NCBI RefSeq assembly: GCF_947492405.1
Contig: NZ_CANLMP010000004.1
Coordinates: 1 to 64,000, forward strand
From: an uncultured Aquimarina sp.
GTDB taxonomy: Bacteria; Bacteroidota; Bacteroidia; Flavobacteriales; Flavobacteriaceae
Length of the DNA stretch: 64,000 bases
Reading direction: 5' to 3'
The notes below the pieces were generated by a model. That model searched no databases. It was not told the origin of the DNA and was given only the letters and a program-made list of their open reading frames with translations. This document shows, piece by piece, positions 34,399-44,200 of the stretch (positions are counted from its first letter, which is position 1; every line of letters starts with the position of its first letter). The translations under genes were made by a program, and so were the position numbers.

Positions 34399-36129
34399 CT
34401 AGCTATAAGAAACTGTTTTCCCAACACTTACTGTATAATTTTCTGCCGCAATGGTATTAATGAAGTTCCATTGTGCCTTGCTACTACTAGTTGTAAAGGT
34501 AACTTGCAAAAACCCTCTTTGCGTGGCATCCATATATTGTAAATCATCTATTAATACTTCTAACGCTTTCTGAAAACCTTCAGCTTGATTGGCATCCACT
34601 CCTAATAAACCTTCAAACCCCGGAGAAGAAACCGAAGAAGTAGCAAATTCTACTCCTATTTCCTTACCAGTTGCATCTTTCAGTTTACTATACCAGGCAT
34701 TATGTGTATCCCCTGCTAAGCAAACTGTTTTCTTTCCTGCTAATAGTGTAAATAGTCGTTCTCTCTCGATAAAATATCCATCCCATGCATCTAGATTATA
34801 AGGAATCACTGTTTGTACTCTAGCAACCTCGTCTGATGTTAGTGTTGGATCTCCTGCTAAAAGTCTTGATTTAATCATTGTTAACTCAGTTAAAGCTGTT
34901 TGAAACATTGCAGTTGTCTCGGAAGTTGCACTTCCTAAAGCCCCAATTTCTGCTACGAGTGTTCCTATTAAAATTAAAAGCTCTGCTGGCATAAACATCT
35001 TGCTCATTAATACTTGTTGACCTAAAACTTGCCAATTCGCATTACTGGCTGAAACTGCTCCAGATAACCAATTCAACTGTGCTGCTCCTAATAAAGTTCT
35101 AGTAGGATCTTGTAATGCTGTCTGAAATGCCACTGCATCCAATCCTGTACTAGGGCTAAAAAAGTCATCATAAGAAAGTTGTTTATCTCTACCTATAATT
35201 CGGGTATCTAGCATATGTAAACTTAGTAGACTCCCAAAATCGAATGTTCTATAGATTTTGGATGGATCTGTTGATCTTAATGGCAAGAACTCGCTATATA
35301 CTTGTATTGCTATTTGTTTTCTAGTCTCGTAAGATCCTTCAGAATCCTGATGATTCTCTGCACCTTCTTTATAAGCATCATTTGTGACTTCATGATCATC
35401 CCACACACAAATAAATGGCTTTTTCTGATGCGCTAATTGTAGTTGAGCATCACTCCTATATTGCTTATATCTTGCTCGATAATCTGTAAGTGAAATAATT
35501 TCATTTGCCGGTTTATGCACTCTATCTAAGGCTACGGTATTCGCATTGGTTCCATACTCTCCTTCTCCGTATTCATAAATGTAATCGCCCAAATGAACAA
35601 TAACATCTGCTTCAGAATTAGCCATTGCCCCATATACATTAAATAACCCAGCTGCAAAGTTTGCACAAGAACAGACAGCTAGTTTTACATCGGCTATTGT
35701 ATCTGCCGATGAAGGAAGTGTAATAGTTTCTCCAATTACTGAAATTGTTTGTGTTTCTAATTCAAAGAAACGATAGTAAAATTGACTATTAGAAGGTAAT
35801 TCCTGAACATCTATTGCTACGGTATAATCTCTATCTGCTCCTGTTATAAATTCACCACTTCGTACTACATCTTCAAAATTTTGATCAAAAGCAATTTGCC
35901 AGCTAATAGTAATGTTAGAATTACCTGAATCTGGAGTAAATCGTGTCCATATGATCACTTTAGAGTCTGTAGGGTCAAAACTTGCTACTCCTTCAAAAAA
36001 ATTATCTGTATTAAGATCCGGAATACTGACGTCAATATCATCGTCATTGTTACAGCTTATATACATAGGAGCTATCATAAAGCCTCCTGTAACTAACAAA
36101 GATTTTTCGAAAAAATTTCTTCTATTCAT
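34399..36129 (-). CDS. PhoD-family alkaline phosphatase/phosphodiesterase
   Basis: A 576-residue metallophosphoesterase. The N-terminus MNRRNFFEKSLLVTGGF resembles a twin-arginine signal and is followed by APMYISC, a lipobox (Cys at 25), so it may be a Tat-exported lipoprotein. An N-terminal Ig-like domain (about 45-145) is typical of PhoD. The catalytic part has CSCANF, IVHLGDYIYEYGEG (about 190-203) and ICVWDDHEVTNDAYKEGAEN (about 252-271), and near the C-terminus VCLAGDTHNAWYSKL, all metal ligands of PhoD (Ca/Fe). It frees phosphate from organic esters outside the cytoplasm. It stands alone with no Pho regulator next to it. Confidence 0.93.
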   Translation of the reverse strand: MNRRNFFEKSLLVTGGFMIAPMYISCNNDDDIDVSIPDLNTDNFFEGVASFDPTDSKVIIWTRFTPDSGNSNITISWQIAFDQNFEDVVRSGEFITGADRDYTVAIDVQELPSNSQFYYRFFELETQTISVIGETITLPSSADTIADVKLAVCSCANFAAGLFNVYGAMANSEADVIVHLGDYIYEYGEGEYGTNANTVALDRVHKPANEIISLTDYRARYKQYRSDAQLQLAHQKKPFICVWDDHEVTNDAYKEGAENHQDSEGSYETRKQIAIQVYSEFLPLRSTDPSKIYRTFDFGSLLSLHMLDTRIIGRDKQLSYDDFFSPSTGLDAVAFQTALQDPTRTLLGAAQLNWLSGAVSASNANWQVLGQQVLMSKMFMPAELLILIGTLVAEIGALGSATSETTAMFQTALTELTMIKSRLLAGDPTLTSDEVARVQTVIPYNLDAWDGYFIERERLFTLLAGKKTVCLAGDTHNAWYSKLKDATGKEIGVEFATSSVSSPGFEGLLGVDANQAEGFQKALEVLIDDLQYMDATQRGFLQVTFTTSSSKAQWNFINTIAAENYTVSVGKTVSYS

Positions 36130-36149
36130 TGTGTGTATTATTTTTATTT

Positions 36150-36157
36150 CAAAAATA
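36150..36157 (-). promoter_or_regulatory. -7 box for the PhoD-like gene
   Basis: On the minus strand this reads TATTTTTG, matching TAnnTTTG, 20 bases before the ATG at 36129. No clear -33 element is seen. Confidence 0.4.
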
Positions 36158-36277
36158 TTTTACAACAATAAACTTGATGTTATCCCTGCTTTAAATAAAG
36201 ATCAAACTATTTTCCGTCTAAGCAAAAAAGTTAACCATTATGTAATATTTAATTAAAAAACATAATACAGTAGAAAG

Positions 36278-37276
36278 CTATTCAACCCAAGGACAATAAC
36301 ACGCATACTTTTTCGATCTACAAGAAAAGTCAATCCCCAATGTTATTTGATGAAAACCACCATTATTAAAAGTTACTGGATTTGATTGGTACGAATAAGT
36401 ATATGCAAACATGTATTTTCCAAAATTAACTCCAACAAAAGGAGTTACATAATTCAGACTCTGACTTTGTATTTCAGAATTTTCTACAAAATCTATAGAA
36501 TCAAAACTTCTTCTATAAGATAATCCACCCCATAGTTTTCCGAAATTCATATCACTATAAACCTTTAGATTAAAATCAATACTAGATTGCTGTACTCCAT
36601 CCCTATAGGAATACAATATGGATGGTTCATATGAAAAAGTTTTTCCCGGACGATCAAAAACATACCCAATGGATACTAGATAATTTCTTAAATTATTAAC
36701 TACTTGTAGATCATTATTAACTCCAGAATTCTTTAAAAGGTTTTTTACCGTAACATGGGTATAAAAATTATACAGATTGTATGAAAATCCAACATCTAAA
36801 TTAAACTCACTTTGACTTAATGACCCAGGTCCTACCAAAGGATCATTAGGGTCAAATCTAGTTTGATCCAATCTGTATTGAATAACTCCTGCACTTAACC
36901 CAAATGACAGTTGATTTAAATCAACTTCGCTTCTAGAAAACATCAAATGATGGGCATATGTTACATATCCTCCTGTTTGGGAAGAAAATCCATTTTTATC
37001 ATTATAAACGATCGCACCGATTCCTGATTGCGAATCTCCAATTCTACCATTATATGCTGCCGTATATAATCCTGGACTATCTTCTTCTCCAATCCAGTTT
37101 CTGCGGCCAGTTAATCGAACCTGAGAACAATTAGCTGCTCCTGCCATTGATGGATGTAGTAGATAATAATTATCAGTAAGGTAATCTGAATATATAGATA
37201 AGCCTTCTTGGGCATTTCCAAATCCTATAAACAACAATGTTATTATTGCTGCTAGATTTATTTTTGTGAATTTCAT
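36278..37276 (-). CDS. PorP/SprF-family T9SS outer-membrane protein
   Basis: A 332-residue protein from the ATG at 37276. An upstream ATG at 37312 overlaps the previous gene and would spoil the signal peptide, so I prefer the later one (MKFTKINLAAI...GNAQ). It has the family opening SIYSDYLTDNYYLLHPSMAGAANC, GRRNWIG, and GIGAIVYNDKNGFSSQTGG, then an outer-membrane barrel pattern. It ends with a Cys-rich CRSKKYACYCPWVE tail, which is unusual. PorP/SprF proteins help type B T9SS cargo reach the surface. It directly follows such a cargo gene (35 bases), so it is probably its dedicated partner. Confidence 0.9.
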   Translation of the reverse strand: MKFTKINLAAIITLLFIGFGNAQEGLSIYSDYLTDNYYLLHPSMAGAANCSQVRLTGRRNWIGEEDSPGLYTAAYNGRIGDSQSGIGAIVYNDKNGFSSQTGGYVTYAHHLMFSRSEVDLNQLSFGLSAGVIQYRLDQTRFDPNDPLVGPGSLSQSEFNLDVGFSYNLYNFYTHVTVKNLLKNSGVNNDLQVVNNLRNYLVSIGYVFDRPGKTFSYEPSILYSYRDGVQQSSIDFNLKVYSDMNFGKLWGGLSYRRSFDSIDFVENSEIQSQSLNYVTPFVGVNFGKYMFAYTYSYQSNPVTFNNGGFHQITLGIDFSCRSKKYACYCPWVE

Positions 37277-37311
37277 CTTGCTTGTTTTGAAATAGAGAAA
37301 TAATACTCCCA

Positions 37312-40300
37312 TTATCGTTTTAGTGTAAAGTGTCTTCTGTACGTAGCTGATCCATCTCTAAATTCTGCTACAAACCAATAATCTGTTGCTGGCAGAGGTT
37401 TTCCTCCATATGTACCATCCCATTGATTATCCCTATTCAATTGTTGAAGTAGTTTTCCGTACCTATCAAAAATGTATATATCCATCTCCGGAGTATCTGC
37501 ATTTCCTACAACTCCCCATTGATCATTAAATCCATCATTATTAGGAGTAAAAAAAGTAGGAAATCCTACTACGAATATAGAGGCTGTAATAGAGCCACAA
37601 CCAGTAACATCTATAGCAGTTACCTCGTGCAACCCAAGGGACACATTCGTAAACACATTACTATCTTGAGGGCTTCCGTTATCCAGTATATATTCATAAG
37701 TCCCATTGCCTACAATTGTCGCGATGATATCGCTGTTATCCGAAAATGCTCCCGCGGATAATTGAAGATCTAAGCTTTCTGGATCATTAATGCCTGTGAT
37801 TGTAACATCCGAGTTTCCAGAACACATAGAGACAACATCGGTATATGAAACAGTATAGACTCCGGCTTGTGTCGCTTCATATTGAGATTGCGTAGCTCCG
37901 GGAATCACAGTTCCTTCAAAACTCCATTGAAATGAAAAATCTGCATTGTTTAATTCTGTATCGATTACAAAAGAAGTTATAGTAATTGGCCCTAAACATA
38001 TCGTTCCTGTTTCTATCTCTAGCTCTTCAATATTTGTTATTTCTACAAAAAACGGAACTTCATTTTCACAACCATTGCCATCTACTTCTCTTAAAAAAAT
38101 TGTTTGACTTGTTCTGATAACATCTCCTGAATTTAATTGTGTCCCTTCTCCATTAGTTGCGGTATAATAATTTTGTCCACTCTGTAAGGCAGGTAACGTA
38201 TAACTTTCGCAGAAACGATCTCCAGAATTCACCGGCGCTACAGGAGTAGGTAAAGGATTTATGGTAATATTTAATACTTCTTCATCAAAACAATTAGGTG
38301 TTGTTGCTGTTTCTGCATATACATATATCACCTGGCTAACATCAATAATATCGCCGGCATTGAACTGAGTACCTGCTCCGTTGGTCTGGGTGAAATAATT
38401 TCCAATTGCCAATGCTGGTAATTCATACGACTCACAAGCAGCAACTGGATCTATTGGATCAATAACTGGAACATCAAGAATTTGATATAAAACCTCTATA
38501 CGATCACTTGCACAGTTTTCTGCTGTGTCAAAAGCTTCTACATTATACACATAATTCCCCGCTGCTGTATCTGTAGGAGTAAATGTTGTACTGTTTGTGA
38601 TTAAGGGGTTTCCATTTTCATCATACCAATTTGCCGTTTGGCCAGGTAATACATCTACAGATAAAAGAGGTGCTACCGAACCTACACATATACTTTCGTT
38701 ACTTGGATTTGTAGGTTCTACGATATCGGGACAACTACAATCGGGTGCTGTCACTGCCAACGTCGCTTCGCAAGCTGTATTACCGGGATTTGTTGCCGTT
38801 ATGGTAATATCTACTCCAGCTGTAATTCCGGTAATCATGGAATTGGCAACATCAACAATTCCTTCACTATTAGGAGCTACCGAGATATTCCAAGTGCCAT
38901 TAGTAGTATATGATACATCATAAGTAGCTCGGTCCGTAGCGCAGCTTGTAGCTCCGAACACCAACCTAGGAACCGTACTAATAGTTACATTTATTACCGC
39001 TGTATCCGTACATCCATTACTAGTAACTGTATAGGTATAGTCTCCTGCAATGTTTGCATTTGCAGAAATAGTACCACCTGGAATAACTGTATTCGTTGCA
39101 TCTGTCCAGACACCTCCAACATCTTCTCCGGTTAATTCTTCAAATAAGTCAATCATCGTGGTATCTCCTTCACATAAAGCAACCGGTACTGGTGGCATAT
39201 CATTAGGTTCTCCTGCTTCTGGAGGAGCCGTAACTGTAATAATAACATCTACAAGATCACTTGTACACATTCCGACAGGTTCATATGCTTCTACTCTAAA
39301 TATATTATCACCTACTACCAGCTCAGTCCTCAAAGGTGTAAATGTGTCCGTATTTTGAGCTCTAGCTATAGGAGTTACTCCATCAGCTAAATACCATCGC
39401 CCTTCTAAACCAGGTGCAAGCGTAACAGTTACCGAAGGCAAAGGCGTTGCATCTATACAGGTAGTTACAGGCGTAGCCGACACTACAGGCTCTTCTATAT
39501 CTGGACATTGACAGGTATCATCAATTGTAACATCTATTAAATATCTAATAGGTGGACATCCTGCGGCCAATACCGGAAGTGTATAGATATATTCTCCATC
39601 CAAAATACCTGCTATTGTAGGATCTAATGTTCCCAAATGACCACCGGTTAAAACAGTACCAGTTGCTGGTACACTCCAGGTTCCTGTCGTTAAAGTTCCC
39701 ATTGGTAACTCATCAAATAAATTGACAGCATTACATATCATAATATCAAGCGGATCCACATCTACATCTCCTATTTCCTCTCTCCAGTCTCTTTCTTCTG
39801 TTAAAGGATTATGATTATTTGGAAAATCAGTAGGAACTGTTCCTCCATTATTTGCATTCGTTTGTACAGTCACCCTATCCAACACAACAACATCAAATGC
39901 ATCATCCAGTCCATCACCATCACTATCTGCTCCACCGGCAATTGTATCAGGAATTCCATCTTGATCATTATCATACCCTTCTATAGTATCATCCAAACAA
40001 TCACCTGTTACTGGGTCTGAGTTTGTATCTATATAATCAGGAGCTGCCGTAGTGTTAGAATTTATAGGGGTTATTGCTGTACCATTCGTATCGTAACTAT
40101 CATCCACTCCATTAAAATCTCCATCGATACCACTTGGCGCAATATAACCAGTGGTAGATTGTCCTTCTATGTTATCAATAATACCATCGGCATCAGCATC
40201 GATATCCAGAAAATCTTGATTTGAGTCACTATCAGAATTAATAACATTATGGACTACTGTGGTGGATGTTCCATCGGCATTGATTCCTCCATCAAATCGT

Positions 40301-41706
40301 CCATCTCCGTTTCCATCTGCTGCTGCATTTCCAGATTCTACAATATCATAAATACCGTCATTATCAGCATCTAAATCCTGGGAATTAGGAATACCATCTC
40401 GATCGAAATCACAAGCATTTGTGGATAAGAAAATATTATCAATCCCGATATCATTACCATCACCATCCGTACCTTGCCTGTTAATTACTCGTATAGCAAC
40501 AACATTAACCGCAGGATCCGGAATAAAAGAACTTTGTACTAGAATCCAATTGTCCGTGCCATTGGGTATATCTCCTGAATTTTGTGTAAAAATAGCTGTA
40601 TTTGTAGCTTGGTCTACTACTTCTATCGTGAGGTTGGCCGGTATTTCTCCTGCATTATTATTTAAACTGGCAATAGACATACTAAAATCATACTCTATAC
40701 CAGGCGTAACCGGCAGGTTTTCTACTACAAAAACAGGCCTATCTGCAAAAACACCTGATTTCATATTAACTGCCAAATACCTACCATCAACATCTCCATT
40801 TGCATCGACTTCGCCTATTAAATCTGTAGATAGGAATGTTGCATCAAACCCTCCGGCTGTTCTAAAATATGTAGAGGTTGCCACATTATATTCCCCATCA
40901 TTAAATCGATCATCTGGCAAAAGAGGATTGTAGGTTAAACCTAAACCTTCAGAATATCGACTTCTGGTAGGACCTCCAAAACCAAAATCTTCTTCTAAAA
41001 CAAAAATTGGAGTGGTCGTTACAGCTGTACAAAACCCATCTTCTATAGTATCCGGGATACCATCATTATCATCATCATTATCCGTAGCATCCGGAACTCC
41101 ATCATCATCAGAATCGTTATCTCCACAGGGTTTTACCGTGATAACTGCACTGACTTCGGGACAAACTCCTCCATTACTGATTGTATATGTAAATGCTCCC
41201 CCATTAGGATCTGCAGTATCATAGGTTCCTGTACCATTGCTCCAAATACCTCCCGGGTCAGGAGCACCGTCTAATTCATCAAATAGATTAATAATACCTG
41301 TTCGACCACATAAAAACATTGTAGTATCTAACCCTGGATTAGAAAGGTCCTCTACAGTAATGACAATACTTTCTGACACAGGGCCACTGGAGCCTCCATT
41401 AACGGTTACTGTATATGTAGTAGTAACTTCTGGAATATCTCTATGAAAAGAACAAGAACCATCTGTACTAGGAAACTGACAATTTTTAATAAAAGTTTGA
41501 TTTGTACTTTTTTCCCATTGTATATTATAAGTGCTCGTTCCACCAGATGGTCTTGGAGGATCAATACTTAAATTTAATTGGATTTCTGTTCCTTTGCATA
41601 TAGTTTTAGCTGTTAAACCATCATCCGTTTGAAAAGTCACGGTTTGGCTATAACTAAATGTAAATAAAAGCAAGGCTACGCAATGAGAAAACAGTTTACG
41701 TATCAT
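37312..41706 (-). CDS. Large surface protein with T9SS type B sorting domain
   Basis: About 1464 residues. I prefer the ATG at 41706 (MIRKLFSHCVALLLFTFSYSQ signal) over one at 41721. Regions in order: Ig-like domain with two Cys (about 20-120); thrombospondin type 3 calcium repeats DSDDDGVPDATDNDDDNDGI (near 200); a carbohydrate-binding-like domain (about 235-430); more type 3 repeats (about 430-620); then several Ig/HYR-like domains with Cys pairs. It ends in a CHU_C 'gliding motility-associated' type B sorting domain (FFTPNNDGFNDQWGV, IYIFDRYGKLLQQL, WDGTYGGKPLPATDYWF). It is an adhesin-like protein exported by the type IX system together with the PorP/SprF protein that follows. Confidence 0.9.
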   Translation of the reverse strand: MIRKLFSHCVALLLFTFSYSQTVTFQTDDGLTAKTICKGTEIQLNLSIDPPRPSGGTSTYNIQWEKSTNQTFIKNCQFPSTDGSCSFHRDIPEVTTTYTVTVNGGSSGPVSESIVITVEDLSNPGLDTTMFLCGRTGIINLFDELDGAPDPGGIWSNGTGTYDTADPNGGAFTYTISNGGVCPEVSAVITVKPCGDNDSDDDGVPDATDNDDDNDGIPDTIEDGFCTAVTTTPIFVLEEDFGFGGPTRSRYSEGLGLTYNPLLPDDRFNDGEYNVATSTYFRTAGGFDATFLSTDLIGEVDANGDVDGRYLAVNMKSGVFADRPVFVVENLPVTPGIEYDFSMSIASLNNNAGEIPANLTIEVVDQATNTAIFTQNSGDIPNGTDNWILVQSSFIPDPAVNVVAIRVINRQGTDGDGNDIGIDNIFLSTNACDFDRDGIPNSQDLDADNDGIYDIVESGNAAADGNGDGRFDGGINADGTSTTVVHNVINSDSDSNQDFLDIDADADGIIDNIEGQSTTGYIAPSGIDGDFNGVDDSYDTNGTAITPINSNTTAAPDYIDTNSDPVTGDCLDDTIEGYDNDQDGIPDTIAGGADSDGDGLDDAFDVVVLDRVTVQTNANNGGTVPTDFPNNHNPLTEERDWREEIGDVDVDPLDIMICNAVNLFDELPMGTLTTGTWSVPATGTVLTGGHLGTLDPTIAGILDGEYIYTLPVLAAGCPPIRYLIDVTIDDTCQCPDIEEPVVSATPVTTCIDATPLPSVTVTLAPGLEGRWYLADGVTPIARAQNTDTFTPLRTELVVGDNIFRVEAYEPVGMCTSDLVDVIITVTAPPEAGEPNDMPPVPVALCEGDTTMIDLFEELTGEDVGGVWTDATNTVIPGGTISANANIAGDYTYTVTSNGCTDTAVINVTISTVPRLVFGATSCATDRATYDVSYTTNGTWNISVAPNSEGIVDVANSMITGITAGVDITITATNPGNTACEATLAVTAPDCSCPDIVEPTNPSNESICVGSVAPLLSVDVLPGQTANWYDENGNPLITNSTTFTPTDTAAGNYVYNVEAFDTAENCASDRIEVLYQILDVPVIDPIDPVAACESYELPALAIGNYFTQTNGAGTQFNAGDIIDVSQVIYVYAETATTPNCFDEEVLNITINPLPTPVAPVNSGDRFCESYTLPALQSGQNYYTATNGEGTQLNSGDVIRTSQTIFLREVDGNGCENEVPFFVEITNIEELEIETGTICLGPITITSFVIDTELNNADFSFQWSFEGTVIPGATQSQYEATQAGVYTVSYTDVVSMCSGNSDVTITGINDPESLDLQLSAGAFSDNSDIIATIVGNGTYEYILDNGSPQDSNVFTNVSLGLHEVTAIDVTGCGSITASIFVVGFPTFFTPNNDGFNDQWGVVGNADTPEMDIYIFDRYGKLLQQLNRDNQWDGTYGGKPLPATDYWFVAEFRDGSATYRRHFTLKR

Positions 41707-41721
41707 AATTGTTGAGATCAT

Positions 41722-42289
41722 TAAATCGGTTGGTTATAAAAGCATCGTCAACAAATACGGAATACAACCCGGAGTATACATTTCTTAAAAAAGAAGCGGT
41801 AACTCTTTGAATAAGGATTGAAATTTTGGCACACCTGTTCTCGAAATTCCTTTTAATCACTTTTAGACCAGGCTTTGAAAGCGATAGTCTATTTGATAGA
41901 AGAAAAAACAATACCAATTGCACCCTTGGGTATATCTTTGTGTTCACGATGGTTAAGTTTCTTGTATGGTAATAACATCCGTATTCTATTTCGATTAGGG
42001 TGGGAGGATCGTTAAAATAGAATACCGAAAAAATAATAACGCACCGTTGTGCATAATATTTTTGGGTCTTAAAAATATTCGATGTGGTGTTACTAAAAAT
42101 CGTCATAAACACATTAATCGCTTTTTTCTTTATTTTTTTGACAAAAAATCCTACATGTGTTTTATTTAACACCCAAAAAGTTCGGTTTCATAAGATTTGC
42201 TTCCTGTATAATTTGATGATTAATTCACATCTCAATCAATAAAACTTCATAGTGCATCGAACCAATTACGGTTAATCAGTAATTTAATT
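41722..42289. other. Long divergent intergenic region
   Basis: About 570 bases between the T9SS type B gene and the SPOR gene. A 158-codon open frame on the minus strand (41696-42172) overlaps the start of the T9SS gene, has no domain resemblance and is rich in rare combinations, so I do not call it a gene. The region probably contains a long leader and promoter for the T9SS gene, though I find no clear -7 box for it. Confidence 0.5.
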
Positions 42290-42319
42290 TTTGGATAAAA
42301 CAATAATCTCCTATATTTG
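42290..42319 (+). promoter_or_regulatory. Promoter of the SPOR-domain gene
   Basis: TTTG at 42290-42293 and TATATTTG at 42312-42319 are 18 bases apart, a textbook Bacteroidota promoter. A possible TTG start at 42317 lies inside the -7 box, which proves that the ATG at 42341 is the real start. Confidence 0.8.
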
Positions 42320-42340
42320 AACATATTAAAACCACAAATC

Positions 42341-42958
42341 ATGCCTTATATTAGTGATGACGAACTATTGGATTTCCAAGTTCAAATAGATGAAGCTAAA
42401 GAAGAAAAACGTGTTACCGACTATGCTCATATTAAAGCACTTAGAGACGAACAGGAGAATGCCAGAAAATTTAAAATTGCTACCATTATTTTAGGTATTA
42501 TTGCTCTTCTGGGAGTTGCAGGAACCGTATATTTCATGGGCTTTGACACCTCTGATGGAATGATTTCTAAAAGTGAATCTAATAAACAGTCTGCGATGCT
42601 TAAAAATAAAATCACAGAACTGGAGGAAACGATCAAGAATTTATCAATGGATCAGGAGATTAATGCTTCAGGAAATGAAATTGATGACGAAGAAGAGAAA
42701 GCCTCATTACAAAATGAACTAATATACGCCGTACAAATTGGAGCTTTTGAGGAAAAAGATTTATCTCTTTACTCTGATAAGTTTGTTAATTTTAAAGAAA
42801 TCAAAGCTGGTAGTTTTAATAAATATGCACTTGGTAATTTTGCTTCATTATCTGAGGCCAAAAAATTTCGTAGGGAATTAGTTCGTTTAGGTTTTAGAGG
42901 CGCTTTTATAGCTTCCTATCAAAATGGACAACGTATAAAAATTGAAGAAGCCTGGTAG
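42341..42958 (+). CDS. SPOR-domain membrane protein
   Basis: A 205-residue protein from the ATG at 42341. The cytoplasmic N-terminus (MPYISDDELLDFQVQIDEAK) is helical and charged. One transmembrane helix follows (about 45-67, IATIILGIIALLGVAGTVYFM), then a coiled-coil-like periplasmic stretch (about 80-125). The C-terminal SPOR domain (about 132-198) has YAVQIGAFEEKDL, KYALGNFASLSEAKKFRREL, and GFRGAFIASYQNGQRI. SPOR domains bind denuded septal peptidoglycan, so a role in cell division or wall remodelling is likely. It is a single-gene unit. Confidence 0.88.
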   Translation: MPYISDDELLDFQVQIDEAKEEKRVTDYAHIKALRDEQENARKFKIATIILGIIALLGVAGTVYFMGFDTSDGMISKSESNKQSAMLKNKITELEETIKNLSMDQEINASGNEIDDEEEKASLQNELIYAVQIGAFEEKDLSLYSDKFVNFKEIKAGSFNKYALGNFASLSEAKKFRRELVRLGFRGAFIASYQNGQRIKIEEAW

Positions 42959-43229
42959 TATGGTAATACTGTTTTTAAAAGTAAATCATCCTAGAGCTAA
43001 GCACGCGAAATATTCAACGGAAAATAATATTTAAAATTCTGAAATAAGCTTCGAAGTATAAGACCTGAGATCCCGATGAAAAAGCGGGATTAGTTCAACT
43101 ATCTATTTTGAATGCATTGCTATGCAACTTTTCAAAACAGAGTTTCACTAATAAAAATTCCTCGAGATTTCACTTAAAAAACTCAAGGAATTTTTCTTAA
43201 CTAAACTAACCAACTCAATCTAAAACTTA
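42959..43229. other. Intergenic region between convergent genes
   Basis: About 270 bases with no gene. ATCCCG-ATGAAAAAG-CGGGAT near 43070 is a short hairpin that may end the SPOR transcript. A stronger hairpin at 43153-43195 serves the minus-strand gene. Confidence 0.5.
43153..43195 (-). terminator. Terminator after the DUF6515-like gene
   Basis: AAAAATTCCTCGAG (43153-43166) pairs with CTCAAGGAATTTTT (43182-43195). The single imperfect pair is a G-U wobble only when read on the minus strand, which fits a terminator for the minus-strand gene. Confidence 0.65.
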
Positions 43230-43574
43230 CTATACATTTACTACTATATAACTCCTGCCGGATTTTTTGTAGTATACTCCTTTGTGTTTATAATATCTAA
43301 CACCTTTTACTCTAATTGACTTATAGCCTGTAGGTAATACATTTATACGTGCGCCAATGGGTGCTGCAACAGTTACATATCTTCTATTCTTTTTTATATA
43401 CCAAACACCTCCACTTCTGTAATACTTCACGTTCTTATGTACAATAATTCTTGGTTTATGTACTTTGGTAACTACTACGCGATTCGCAGGACGTACTCTT
43501 ACTGTAGTAGCACAAGACGCTGTTAGTGTTGACAACAAAATACCAAATACTAGTGTTCTCAATAATATCTTCAT
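43230..43574 (-). CDS. Small DUF6515-like lipoprotein
   Basis: A 114-residue protein from the ATG at 43574; the ATG at 43583 would add only three residues. A lipoprotein signal (LLSTLTASC, Cys at about 20) is followed by a very basic, tyrosine-rich domain with two copies of a YYRSGGVWYIKK / YYKHKGVYYKKS hairpin, around PIGARINVLPTGYKSIRV. This matches the DUF6515-type pattern seen in small Bacteroidota envelope proteins. Its function is unknown. It is separated by 74 bases from the GDYXXLXY gene upstream on the same strand. Confidence 0.75.
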   Translation of the reverse strand: MKILLRTLVFGILLSTLTASCATTVRVRPANRVVVTKVHKPRIIVHKNVKYYRSGGVWYIKKNRRYVTVAAPIGARINVLPTGYKSIRVKGVRYYKHKGVYYKKSGRSYIVVNV

Positions 43575-43647
43575 AATAATCATCTTTTTTTGTTCTTCGT
43601 TATTATGACTATTGTTATTAAAAAAGGTTTAATCCTAATCTAGAATT

Positions 43648-44199
43648 TTATTTCTCCACATACTTTTTTATAGAAACATTATTTATGAATACATCTTTGA
43701 GAACTACGTCATCTCCTTTGATATAAACCAATGCATATACATTATTGGTTACATTATCCCTATTGGCTTTGGCATACGCTAACTCTGCATCATATGCTTT
43801 AGTTTCTTCCATGTAAAAAGTATTAAACGGTAATTGAAAGTTCACTTTACCTTTGTAGTAATAGGTTACTCGAGCAGTCACATAATCAGCTTCAGTTTGT
43901 AAAGGTGTTTTACTGATCTGAGAAACTTCTGCGAAACCTTCACTATCATTTTTAAGATAAATATAAATCTCCTCTCCTACTACATAGGTAGAATCTTCTG
44001 TATTAAAATGATTCATTTCATACTGTAGTGTAATATATTTACCTCTAAAAGGATCTGTTGGATCGATCGGTCTGGTTTTAAACTTATAAGCTTCTCCAGA
44101 AATTATCACATCCTCACTGTCCATAACCATTTGGATTGGCACAAAAATCTGTGCTAGTGCTACTATAACAAATAGTATAAATAAATAAATGATTTTCAT
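43648..44199 (-). CDS. GDYXXLXY-domain protein
   Basis: A 183-residue protein with an N-terminal membrane helix or uncleaved signal (1-20) and the family motif in PFRGKYITLQYEM (about 50-62), where G-x-Y-x-x-L-x-Y is intact. Proteins of this family are regularly encoded next to DUF2157 membrane proteins. Here the gene starts 1 base after the DUF2157 stop codon, so they form one translationally coupled unit. The biochemical role is not known. It is probably anchored in the inner membrane with its domain outside the cytoplasm. Confidence 0.88.
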   Translation of the reverse strand: MKIIYLFILFVIVALAQIFVPIQMVMDSEDVIISGEAYKFKTRPIDPTDPFRGKYITLQYEMNHFNTEDSTYVVGEEIYIYLKNDSEGFAEVSQISKTPLQTEADYVTARVTYYYKGKVNFQLPFNTFYMEETKAYDAELAYAKANRDNVTNNVYALVYIKGDDVVLKDVFINNVSIKKYVEK

Positions 44200-44200
44200 T

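Noticed and set aside
41696..42172. A 158-codon minus-strand open frame upstream of the T9SS type B gene
   Set aside because: It overlaps the start of that gene in another frame, has no signal or domain pattern, and its composition looks like AT-rich noncoding DNA.
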